Assembly (NCBI RefSeq): GCF_030150155.1
Contig: NZ_JASLGR010000006.1
Location: 62,001 to 126,000, forward strand
Direction of reading: 5' to 3'
Source: Nocardioides sp.
GTDB taxonomy: Bacteria > Actinomycetota > Actinomycetes > Propionibacteriales > Nocardioidaceae
DNA length: 64,000 bases
Within the stretch, counting starts at the first letter, position 1, and each line of letters opens with the position of its first letter. The notes under the pieces were generated by a model. It was not told where the DNA came from and ran no database searches. It worked only from the letters and a program-made list of their open reading frames with translations. Shown one piece after another: positions 35,082 to 42,852 of this stretch. The position numbers were made by a program, and so were the translations under genes.

Positions 35082-35725
35082 GCGCACCCGAGGTCGTTGT
35101 CCTGGACTACGGTTCGGGCAACGTCCGCTCGGTCGTGCGCGCCCTGGAGCGCGCCGGTGCCTCCGTCGAGCTGACCGGTGACCTGGACGCAGCGATGAAC
35201 GCCGACGGCCTGCTGGTGCCTGGCGTCGGTGCCTTCGCCGCCTGCATGGAGGGGCTGCGCAAGATCCGCGGCGAGCGGATCATCGCCCGTCGTCTCTCCG
35301 GCGGGCGTCCGGTGCTGGGCATCTGCGTGGGCATGCAGATCCTGTTCGAGCACGGCATCGAGCACGGTGTGGATGCCGAGGGCTGCGGCGAGTGGCCCGG
35401 CGTCGTCGAGCGGCTCCAGGCCCCCGTCGTCCCACACATGGGCTGGAACACCGTCGAGGCTCCCGTGGGCACCGAGCTCTTCGCCGGGGCCGAGGACGAG
35501 CGGTTCTACTTCGTGCACTCCTACGGCGTTCGCGACTGGACGCTGGTCACCAACGACCGCACCCGCGCGCCCCTGGTCACCTGGGCTGAGGTCGGCACGG
35601 CTGAGCAGAGCGACCGCTTTGTCGCGGCCGTCGAGAACGGTCCGCTGTGGGCCACCCAATTCCACCCCGAGAAGTCCGGCGACGCCGGTGCTCAGCTGCT
35701 GAAGAACTGGATCGGAACCCTCTGA
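35078..35725 (+). CDS. hisH: imidazole glycerol phosphate synthase glutaminase subunit HisH
   Basis: A 215-residue class I glutamine amidotransferase. It begins 'VVVLDYGSGNVRSVVRAL'. The nucleophile Cys is in 'VLGICVGMQILFE', and the His-Glu pair in 'LWATQFHPEKSGDAG'. 'VVPHMGWNTV' is typical of HisH. It hydrolyses glutamine and channels ammonia to HisF. The GTG overlaps the hisB stop and the TGA overlaps the priA ATG. Confidence 0.96.
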   Translation: MSAPEVVVLDYGSGNVRSVVRALERAGASVELTGDLDAAMNADGLLVPGVGAFAACMEGLRKIRGERIIARRLSGGRPVLGICVGMQILFEHGIEHGVDAEGCGEWPGVVERLQAPVVPHMGWNTVEAPVGTELFAGAEDERFYFVHSYGVRDWTLVTNDRTRAPLVTWAEVGTAEQSDRFVAAVENGPLWATQFHPEKSGDAGAQLLKNWIGTL

Positions 35726-36459
35726 TGTCCTACCTCCAGATGCTCCCCGCCGTGGACATCAAGAACGGCAACGCCGTCCAGCTCGTCCAGGGCGTCGACG
35801 GCTCCGAGCAGGTCTTCGGGCACCCGGTCGAGGCCGCTCAGCGCTGGGCCGACGCGGGTGCGGAGTGGCTGCACCTGGTCGACCTCGACGCCGCCTTCGG
35901 GCACGGCGCCAACACCGACCTGATCGCCCAGATCGTGCGCGAGGTCGACATCAAGGTCGAGCGCACCGGCGGCATCCGCGACGACGCCTCGCTCACGGCG
36001 GCGATGGACGCCGGCGTGCACCGGGTCAACATCGGCACCGCCGCGATCGAGAACCCCGAGTGGTGCGCCCGCGCCATCGCCGAGTACGGCGACCGGATCG
36101 CGATCGCCCTCGACGTCCGCGGCACCACCCTGTCGGGTCGGGGCTGGACCAAGGACGGCGGCGACCTGTGGGAGACCCTGGCCCGCCTCGACGCCGAGGG
36201 CTGCGCCCGGTACGTCGTCACCGACGTGAACAAGGACGGGATGCTCGCCGGCCCCAACCTCGAGCTCCTCTCCCAGGTCTGTGCGGCGACGGATCGTCCG
36301 GTGATCGCCTCGGGCGGGATCACCACGATCGACGACATCCGCGCGCTGATGACCTTGGTGCCCGAGGGCGTCGAGGGTGCCATCGCTGGCACCGCGCTCT
36401 ACACCGGCTCGCTCTCGCTGACCGAGGCGCTGGCCGTGACCCGGGGGGAGCAAGCATGA
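35725..36459 (+). CDS. priA: bifunctional PriA (HisA/TrpF isomerase)
   Basis: A 244-residue TIM barrel. 'LPAVDIKNGNAVQLVQG' carries the first catalytic Asp and 'IAIALDVRGTTLSGRGWTKD' the second. Phosphate-binding loops are 'VERTGGIRDDASLTAAMDAG' and 'VIASGGITTIDDIRAL'. It isomerises ProFAR for histidine synthesis. In actinobacteria without trpF the same active site also isomerises PRA for tryptophan synthesis. That fits here, where trpC, trpB and trpA are present but no trpF is seen; absence from the whole genome cannot be shown. Confidence 0.9.
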   Translation: MSYLQMLPAVDIKNGNAVQLVQGVDGSEQVFGHPVEAAQRWADAGAEWLHLVDLDAAFGHGANTDLIAQIVREVDIKVERTGGIRDDASLTAAMDAGVHRVNIGTAAIENPEWCARAIAEYGDRIAIALDVRGTTLSGRGWTKDGGDLWETLARLDAEGCARYVVTDVNKDGMLAGPNLELLSQVCAATDRPVIASGGITTIDDIRALMTLVPEGVEGAIAGTALYTGSLSLTEALAVTRGEQA

Positions 36460-37217
36460 GCCTGGCTGTCCGGGTGATCCCGTGCCTCGACGTCGACGGC
36501 GGTCGGGTGGTGAAGGGGATCAACTTCCAGGACCTGCGTGACGCTGGCGACCCGGTCGAGCTGGCGAAGGTCTACGACGCCGAGGGCGCCGACGAGCTGA
36601 CCTTCCTCGACATCTCCGCCTCCCACGAGGGCCGTGCCACCACGATGGAGATCGTCTCGCGCACCGCCGAGCAGGTCTTCATCCCGCTCACCGTCGGTGG
36701 CGGCGTCTCCTCGGTCGCCGACGTCGACCGGCTGCTGCGGGCCGGGGCCGACAAGGTCGCGATGAACACCGCCGCGATCCGTCGTCCCGAGCTGATCGCC
36801 GAGGTCGCCGACCGGTTCGGCAACCAGGTGCTGGTGCTCTCGGTGGACGCTCGCCGTGCGCCGGGCACCGCCTCGGGGTTCGAGGTCACCACCCACGGCG
36901 GCCGCCAGTCGGCGGGGATCGACGCCGTCGAGTGGGCGGTCAAGGCCGCCGAGCTCGGTGCGGGGGAGATCCTGCTCAACGCGATGGATGCCGACGGCAC
37001 CGAGGACGGCTTCGACCTGGGCCTGATCCGGGCGGTCCGGCGCGAGGTCTCCCTCCCGGTGATCGCCTCGGGCGGCGCGGGCACGGCCGAGCACTTCGCG
37101 CCCGCGGTCGAGGCGGGCGCTGACGCGGTGCTGGCAGCGACCATCTTCCACTTCGGGAAGGTACGGATCAGTGAAGCTAAGGCAGCTCTGGCAGCGGCGG
37201 GCCACCCGGTCCGCTGA
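36456..37217 (+). CDS. hisF: imidazole glycerol phosphate synthase cyclase subunit HisF
   Basis: A 253-residue TIM barrel. 'AVRVIPCLDVDGGRVVKGIN' holds the first catalytic Asp, and the second lies in 'EILLNAMDADGTEDGFDLGL'. Other loops are 'DELTFLDISASHEGRATT', 'LTVGGGVSSVADVDRLLRAG' and 'VIASGGAGTAEHFAPAVEAG'. It makes IGP and AICAR from PRFAR and ammonia supplied by HisH. ATG 36456 overlaps the priA stop. hisI, normally next, is about 15 kb downstream. Confidence 0.97.
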   Translation: MSLAVRVIPCLDVDGGRVVKGINFQDLRDAGDPVELAKVYDAEGADELTFLDISASHEGRATTMEIVSRTAEQVFIPLTVGGGVSSVADVDRLLRAGADKVAMNTAAIRRPELIAEVADRFGNQVLVLSVDARRAPGTASGFEVTTHGGRQSAGIDAVEWAVKAAELGAGEILLNAMDADGTEDGFDLGLIRAVRREVSLPVIASGGAGTAEHFAPAVEAGADAVLAATIFHFGKVRISEAKAALAAAGHPVR

Positions 37218-37647
37218 GTCACGACCCATGCTCGACGTCGCGTACGCCCCGAACCCGGACGGTCGCCCCGATCCGGGTGAGGTGGTGTGGACGTGGGTGC
37301 CCTACGAGGACGACCCGACCCAGGGCAAGGACCGGCCGGTGCTCCTGGTCGGGCGCTGGCACGACGGGACGACGTCGGGCCTGTGGGGGCTGTACCTGAC
37401 CTCGAAGGACCACGACCGCGACGCTGCCCAGGAGGCCCGCGCGGGTCGGTTCTGGATGGACATCGGGACCGGCTCGTGGGACCGCGAGGGGCGTCCCTCG
37501 GAGGTCCGGCTCAACCGGATCGTCGCGGTGGATCCGGCTCAGGTCCGCCGTGAGGGGGCCGCAGTGCCCCGGGGCGTCTTCGAGGCCGTCGTACAGGCGG
37601 CGAAGCCGTATCTGACCCAGGCACAGCGAATCTCGGGAGATTCTTAG
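37171..37647 (+). CDS. PemK/MazF-like family protein without a visible antitoxin
   Basis: A 158-residue protein (101-150 core). 'DPGEVVWTWVPYEDDPTQGK' followed by 'DRPVLLVGR' is the SH3-like barrel start shared by PemK/MazF ribonucleases. Basic residues dominate the N-terminus. GTG 37171 lies inside hisF and is preceded by GGGAAGG; ATG 37228, just after hisF, is the alternative and would give 139 residues. No small antitoxin gene is next to it, so a toxin role is unproven. Solitary members of this family are frequent in actinobacteria. Confidence 0.65.
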   Translation: MKLRQLWQRRATRSAESRPMLDVAYAPNPDGRPDPGEVVWTWVPYEDDPTQGKDRPVLLVGRWHDGTTSGLWGLYLTSKDHDRDAAQEARAGRFWMDIGTGSWDREGRPSEVRLNRIVAVDPAQVRREGAAVPRGVFEAVVQAAKPYLTQAQRISGDS

Positions 37648-37693
37648 GGCCTCGATCCGTTTGGTGACGCCGGCCCGGTGGTAGACCGAGGTC

Positions 37694-39277
37694 ATGGTGC
37701 GCTTCTACGTAGTGGGGTCGCTGCTCGTTCTCGGTGCTCTCGTGGTGGTCGCTGCCGCGCTCGGCAGCGCCGGCTGGTGGGTGCTCGCCGCCCTGATCGT
37801 GGTGCTGATCGGGGTCGCGATCTACGACCTGGTGCAACGCAAGCACTCGATCCTGCGGAACTACCCGCTGCTGGGTCACCTGCGGTTCCTGCTCGAGGAC
37901 ATCCGCCCCGAGCTGCAGCAGTACTTCATCGAGCGCAACTGGGACGGGCGGCCCTACGACCGCGACACCCGGGCCTCGATCTACGAGCGCGCCAAGGGCA
38001 CCAAGCAGGAGCAGGCCTTCGGCACCGAGCGTGACGTCGACGAGCCGGGTTATGAGTACCTGGTGCACTCCACCCGGCCGCTGCCGGTGGCTCCGACGCC
38101 GCCGCGGGTGCGGATCGGGGGCCGGGACTGCTCCCAGCCTTACGAGATGGCGTTGATGAACGTCTCGGCGATGAGCTTCGGGGCGTTGAGCGCCAACGCG
38201 ATCCAGGCGCTGAACCGCGGTGCCGCCCGCGGCGGCTTCGCCCACGACACCGGTGAGGGCGGGCTGAGCCGCTACCACCGCAACGGCGGCGACCTGATCT
38301 GGGAGATCGGCACCGGCTACTTCGGGGCACGGACCAAGGACGGCGACTTCGATCCCAACCGGTTCCGTGACACCGCCGCCGACGACCAGGTGAAGCTGGT
38401 CTCGCTCAAGCTCAGCCAGGGCGCCAAGCCCGGCATCGGCGGGGTCCTGCCCGGCGCCAAGGTGACCCAGGAGATCGCCGAGGCCCGGGGCGTGCCGGTG
38501 GGCGAGAAGTGCGTCTCCCCGTCGGGGCACCGGGTCTTCTCCACTCCGCGTGAGCTGGTCCTGTTCCTCGCCCAGATGAGGGAGCTCGCCGGCGGCAAGC
38601 CGACCGGCTTCAAGCTCTGCCTGGGCTCGCGGGTCGACTTCCTGGCGATCTGCAAGGCGATGGTCGCCGAGCAGGTCACCCCGGACTTCATCGTCGTCGA
38701 CGGTGGCGAAGGTGGCACCGGTGCAGCGCCGATGGAGTACGAGGACCACATCGGCACCCCGCTGACCGAGGGGCTGATGATCGTGCACAACGCCCTGGTC
38801 GGCGCCGGTCTGCGCGATCAGGTCAAGGTCGCGGCCAGCGGCAAGATCGCGACCGGGATCGACGTGGTCAAGCGCCTGGTCCAGGGCGCCGACTACACCA
38901 ACTCGGCACGCTCGATGATGATGGCGGTGGGCTGCATCCAGGCCCAGCTGTGCCACACCAACACCTGCCCGGTCGGGGTCGCCACCCAGGACCACCGCAG
39001 GATGCGGGCTCTCGACGTCCCGGACAAGTCCGAGCGGGTCTTCCGCTACCAGCGCGACTGTGTCGCCCAAGCGATGCAGGTGATGGCCTCGATGGGCGTC
39101 AGTGGCCCCGAGCAGCTGCGTCCGCACATGCTGCGTCGCCGGATCAGCCAGACCGAGATCCGTAGCTACGCCGAGATGTTCCACCACCTCGAGCCCGGAG
39201 AGCTGCTGGCCTCCCCGCCCGAGGGCCACTGGGCCACGGACTGGGCACTGGCCGACCCCGACCGTTTCATCCCCTGA
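37694..39277 (+). CDS. FMN-binding glutamate synthase family protein
   Basis: A 527-residue protein with two N-terminal hydrophobic segments (about 5-25 and 27-46). A glutamate-synthase-like FMN TIM barrel follows: 'NVSAMSFGALSANAIQALN', 'HDTGEGGLSRYHRNGGDLIW', 'GAKPGIGGVLPGAKVTQEIA' and 'VDGGEGGTGAAPMEYEDHIG'. The cysteines in 'CIQAQLCHTNTCPVGVATQ' can bind a 3Fe-4S cluster. It lacks the glutaminase domain of GltB, which is encoded at 58-63 kb. Its substrate is unknown. It is 14 bases upstream of the pyruvate oxidase gene, suggesting a two-gene unit. Confidence 0.88.
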   Translation: MVRFYVVGSLLVLGALVVVAAALGSAGWWVLAALIVVLIGVAIYDLVQRKHSILRNYPLLGHLRFLLEDIRPELQQYFIERNWDGRPYDRDTRASIYERAKGTKQEQAFGTERDVDEPGYEYLVHSTRPLPVAPTPPRVRIGGRDCSQPYEMALMNVSAMSFGALSANAIQALNRGAARGGFAHDTGEGGLSRYHRNGGDLIWEIGTGYFGARTKDGDFDPNRFRDTAADDQVKLVSLKLSQGAKPGIGGVLPGAKVTQEIAEARGVPVGEKCVSPSGHRVFSTPRELVLFLAQMRELAGGKPTGFKLCLGSRVDFLAICKAMVAEQVTPDFIVVDGGEGGTGAAPMEYEDHIGTPLTEGLMIVHNALVGAGLRDQVKVAASGKIATGIDVVKRLVQGADYTNSARSMMMAVGCIQAQLCHTNTCPVGVATQDHRRMRALDVPDKSERVFRYQRDCVAQAMQVMASMGVSGPEQLRPHMLRRRISQTEIRSYAEMFHHLEPGELLASPPEGHWATDWALADPDRFIP

Positions 39278-39290
39278 GAAGGAGCACGAC

Positions 39291-41015
39291 ATGACGACCG
39301 TCGCAGAGCTCATCGTCAGCGCCCTGGCCGATCACGGCGTACGCAGCGTGTGGGGCGTCGTGGGTGACGCCCTCAACCCGGTGACCGACGCCATCCGCCG
39401 CGAGGACCGGGTGGAGTGGATCGGGGTCAGGCACGAGGAGGCGGGGGCGTTCGCCGCCAGCGCCCAGGCCCAGCTGACCGGCGACCTCGCGGTCTGCATG
39501 GGCACCGTCGGGCCCGGCGCGATCCACCTGCTCAACGGCCTCTACGACGCCAAGAAGTCGCACGCCCCGGTGCTCGCGATCTGCGGTCAGGTGCCGCGTG
39601 AGGACATCGGCAGCGACTTCTTCCAGGAGGTCGACAACAACGCCGTCTTCGCCGACGTCGCGGTCTTCAACGAGACCGTGATGGACACCGCCCAGCTGCC
39701 GATGCTGCTCGAGGCCGCGGTCAACGCGGCACTGGCACAGCGCGGCGTCGCGGTGCTCTCCATCCCCGGCGACGTCGGCGCCCTCGACCTGCCGAAGAGG
39801 ACCGAGCCGCCCCGGTTCTACGCCGCCGCCCCCGGTGCCGCCGCGGACCCGGCGGCGATCGCCGCGGCCGCCACCGCGATCAACACGGCCGGCTCGGTGA
39901 CGCTGCTGGTCGGGCAGGGCGCTCGCGGTGCCCGCGAGCAGGTGGTCGCCCTGGCCGAGCGGCTGCGGGCCCCGATGGTGCTTACCCTCAAGGCCAAGGA
40001 GGGGTTCGACGAGGTCGGCGACTACGAGATCGGCCAGTCCGGTCTGATCGGCAACCCCGCCACGGCGAAGGCGTTCGAGGCCTGCGACGTGCTCGTCATG
40101 ATCGGCACCGACTTCCCGTACCGCAACTTCTACCCGACCGGGAAGACGGTGATCCAGATCGACCGTGAGGCCGGGCACCTGGGTCGGCGTACCCGCGTCG
40201 CGCACGGGCTGGCCGGTGACGCCCGCCTCACCCTGGAGGCACTGCTGCCGCTGGTCGACCAGCGCGACGACGACGGGCACCTGGACGCCGCCCTGCACAC
40301 CTACCACCGTTGGCAGGAGTGGCAGGCGCACCTGACCGACCCCGACTACGACCACAAGCCGGCCGGCCTGCTGCGCCGGCTGCTGGACAACCCGGAGAAG
40401 CGGATCCGGCCCGAGCTGGTCGCCGACGCCGTCCACCGGCACGCCGCGGCCGACGCCGTCTTCACCTCCGACACCGGGATGTCGACGGTCTGGCTCTCCC
40501 GGTTCGTCAGGATGACCGGCGGGCGGCGCCTGATCGGCTCCTACAACCTCGGCTCGATGGCGAACGCGATGCCGCAGGCGCTCGGAGCGCAGCTGCTCGA
40601 CCGCGAGCGGGAGGTGGTCGCGTTCTGCGGCGACGGCGGGCTGAGCATGCTGCTGGGCGACCTGATCACCGCCGTCACCCATCAGCTGCCGGTCCGGTTC
40701 GTGGTCTTCGACAACGGCCGCCTGGGCATGGTCAAGCTCGAGATGGAGCAGGTCGGCCTGCCGGAGTACGGCACCGTGCTGCACAACCCCGACTTCGCCC
40801 GCGTCGCCGAGGCGATCGGCCTGTACGCCGTCCGCGTCACCGATCCGCACGAGGTGGACGAGGCCGTCAGGGTGGCGTTCGCCCACCCGGGTCCGGTGCT
40901 GCTCGACATGGTGACCGACCCCGAGGAGATCGCCGTGCCGCCGCGCCCGACCCTCAGCCAGGGGTGGGGGTTCGCGATCGCGAAGACGCGGGAGTTCCTC
41001 GACTCCCCGGAGTGA
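39291..41015 (+). CDS. poxB: thiamine pyrophosphate-dependent pyruvate oxidase / pyruvate dehydrogenase (quinone)
   Basis: A 574-residue TPP enzyme. The N-terminal Pyr domain has 'GVRSVWGVVGDALNPVTDAI' and the catalytic Glu in 'WIGVRHEEAGAFAASAQA'. The middle domain binds FAD. The C-terminal PP domain has the TPP motif 'VVAFCGDGGLSMLLGDLI' with the matching Asn in 'VVFDNGRLGM'. It oxidatively decarboxylates pyruvate to acetate and CO2, probably passing electrons to menaquinone. ATG 39291 follows AAGGAG. Acetolactate synthase is an alternative family assignment but the PoxB-like ends favour the oxidase. Confidence 0.85.
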   Translation: MTTVAELIVSALADHGVRSVWGVVGDALNPVTDAIRREDRVEWIGVRHEEAGAFAASAQAQLTGDLAVCMGTVGPGAIHLLNGLYDAKKSHAPVLAICGQVPREDIGSDFFQEVDNNAVFADVAVFNETVMDTAQLPMLLEAAVNAALAQRGVAVLSIPGDVGALDLPKRTEPPRFYAAAPGAAADPAAIAAAATAINTAGSVTLLVGQGARGAREQVVALAERLRAPMVLTLKAKEGFDEVGDYEIGQSGLIGNPATAKAFEACDVLVMIGTDFPYRNFYPTGKTVIQIDREAGHLGRRTRVAHGLAGDARLTLEALLPLVDQRDDDGHLDAALHTYHRWQEWQAHLTDPDYDHKPAGLLRRLLDNPEKRIRPELVADAVHRHAAADAVFTSDTGMSTVWLSRFVRMTGGRRLIGSYNLGSMANAMPQALGAQLLDREREVVAFCGDGGLSMLLGDLITAVTHQLPVRFVVFDNGRLGMVKLEMEQVGLPEYGTVLHNPDFARVAEAIGLYAVRVTDPHEVDEAVRVAFAHPGPVLLDMVTDPEEIAVPPRPTLSQGWGFAIAKTREFLDSPE

Positions 41016-41125
41016 GGCAGGGGGCGAATCCCGAACCGAGGGGGTAGACGGGGCCGACGTCGGAGAGAGAGGGTCGAGGTGACCGTGGGTGTTCCCCTGC
41101 GGTCATTCTCGGAAGGAATCTCGAC

Positions 41126-42787
41126 GTGAAGAAAGCACTGACGATTCTGACGTCAGTCGTCGTTCCCACGGTGTTGCTGGCCCCAGGTGCCATCAGCGCG
41201 GCGGACGCGGCGACGTCGTCAACGGCGCACCATCGCGCCACCCAGGGGCACCACAAGGCCACGGGTCAGTACGTCCCGCCGCCGCTGACCTGGGGTACGT
41301 GCCCCACCACGCGCCTCAAGGCAGCCGGAGCGCAGTGCGCGATGCTCACCGTCCCGCTCGATCACGCCCGGCCGAAGGGGCCGACGATCAAGATCGCGGT
41401 CAGCCGGATCCTGCACACCAATGCCGACTACAAGGGCATGATCGCGGTCAACCCCGGCGGTCCCGGTGGCTCCGGTCTGGGCCTGGCCACCCTCGGCCGC
41501 GCGGTGCCCAACGGCGTCGGCGCGAAGTTCGACTGGTACGGCTTCGACCCGCGCGGCGTCGGCCGCAGCGAGCCCGCGCTGAGCTGCAACCCCGACTACC
41601 CGGGCAGCGGCTGGAACCGCCCCGACTACGTGCCGACCAACCCCGCCGACAAGGCCTGGTGGCTGCGCACCGCCAAGCAGTACACCGTGGACTGCGCCCA
41701 CTCCAGCGCCAAGAAGCTGCTCCCGTACCTGCGCACCGAGCAGGTCGCCGCCGACCTCGACACCCTCCGCGTCGCCGTCGGCCAGAAGAAGCTCAACTAC
41801 TACGGCTTCTCCTACGGCACCTACCTCGGCCAGGTCTACGCCACGAACTACCCCAAGCACGTCGGCCGGATGGTCTGGGACGGCGTGGTGGACGCCAAGC
41901 GGGCGTTCTACCAGTCCAACCTCGACCAGGACGTCTGGTTCGACAAGAACATCGACCTCTACTTCAACTGGCTCGCTGCGCACAACGACGCCTACGGTCT
42001 GGGCACCGACGGCAAGGCGATCCGCGCCGGCTACTACCAGGCGCTGGCCCGGCTCAAGCAGAACCCGACCGCGGGCGGCAAGATCGGCCCTGACGAGCTC
42101 GCCGACGCCCTCCAGTCCGCGGCGTACTACGTCTACGACTGGGACACCATCGGTCACATCTACGCCGACTTCATCAAGACGGGCGACGGCACCGGACTGC
42201 TCGACCTCTACAGCGGCCCCGGTGACGACAACGGCTTCGCGATCTACGCCGGCGTGCAGTGCACCGACGCGCCGTGGCCGGGCTGGAAGAAGACCGAACG
42301 TGACTCGTGGCGGCTCCACGCCCAGCACCCGTTCCTGACCTGGGGTAACACCTGGTTCAACGCCCCCTGCCTGACCTGGCCGGCGGCCTCGGGCAAGGCG
42401 GTCAAGGCACACGGCACCCACGGCCTGGGCCGGATCCTGCTGATCAGCGAGTCCAGCGACGCCGCGACGCCGTTCTCGGGGGCGCTGGCCACCCGAAAGG
42501 CGTTCAAGTCCTCGTACCTGATCGAGGGCGTCGGTGGCACCACGCACGCCGGTTCCCTGTCGGGGGTGGCGTGCACCGACGACACGGTGGCGACGTACCT
42601 CGACACCGGCAAGCTGCCGGCACGCAAGGCCGGCAACCGGGCCGATCAGAAGTGTGACCCGGTGCCGCCGCCCACGGCGACGGTCCCGACCGCGGCCCAG
42701 CAGCGCTCCGCGGTGCCGCAGAGCACCGACCCGATGCCGGCCCTGGCCCGGCAGACCCTGGAGGAGGCTCAGCTGATCGGGCGCTGA
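41126..42787 (+). CDS. secreted alpha/beta hydrolase with TAP-like C-terminal domain
   Basis: A 553-residue protein. The signal peptide is 'MKKALTILTSVVVPTVLLAP' with an Ala-rich cleavage region near residue 29. The hydrolase core has the oxyanion loop 'AVNPGGPGGSGLGL', 'GFDPRGVGRSEPAL' and nucleophile Ser in 'NYYGFSYGTYLGQVYA'. The C-terminal TAP-like domain contains 'ILLISESSDAATPFSGALAT' and a His near 'GGTTHAGSLSG'. It is probably an extracellular peptidase or esterase, by relation to tripeptidyl aminopeptidases of Streptomyces. The GTG start has GGAAGGAA upstream. An inverted repeat TGACCG/CGGTCA (41080-41085 and 41100-41105) lies in front. Confidence 0.87.
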   Translation: MKKALTILTSVVVPTVLLAPGAISAADAATSSTAHHRATQGHHKATGQYVPPPLTWGTCPTTRLKAAGAQCAMLTVPLDHARPKGPTIKIAVSRILHTNADYKGMIAVNPGGPGGSGLGLATLGRAVPNGVGAKFDWYGFDPRGVGRSEPALSCNPDYPGSGWNRPDYVPTNPADKAWWLRTAKQYTVDCAHSSAKKLLPYLRTEQVAADLDTLRVAVGQKKLNYYGFSYGTYLGQVYATNYPKHVGRMVWDGVVDAKRAFYQSNLDQDVWFDKNIDLYFNWLAAHNDAYGLGTDGKAIRAGYYQALARLKQNPTAGGKIGPDELADALQSAAYYVYDWDTIGHIYADFIKTGDGTGLLDLYSGPGDDNGFAIYAGVQCTDAPWPGWKKTERDSWRLHAQHPFLTWGNTWFNAPCLTWPAASGKAVKAHGTHGLGRILLISESSDAATPFSGALATRKAFKSSYLIEGVGGTTHAGSLSGVACTDDTVATYLDTGKLPARKAGNRADQKCDPVPPPTATVPTAAQQRSAVPQSTDPMPALARQTLEEAQLIGR

Positions 42788-42803
42788 GGCGCTCGTCCGA
42801 GCG

Positions 42804-42852
42804 GCGCCCGGGGAGGAGTCGGCTGTGCCTAGCCGAGTGCCTCCCCGGGCGC
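42804..42852. terminator. bidirectional terminator overlapping the end of the GGDEF gene
   Basis: 42804-42816 (GCGCCCGGGGAGG) pairs with 42840-42852, and 42819-42824 with 42831-42836, leaving a 6-base loop. The hairpin serves both convergent genes. The stop codon and last codons of the minus-strand GGDEF gene lie inside it. No long T-run is present. Confidence 0.65.

Noticed and set aside
41080..41105. TGACCG/CGGTCA inverted repeat before the TAP-like hydrolase as an operator
   Set aside because: Six-base arms are too short to stand alone and no regulator gene is adjacent; mentioned only in the gene entry.
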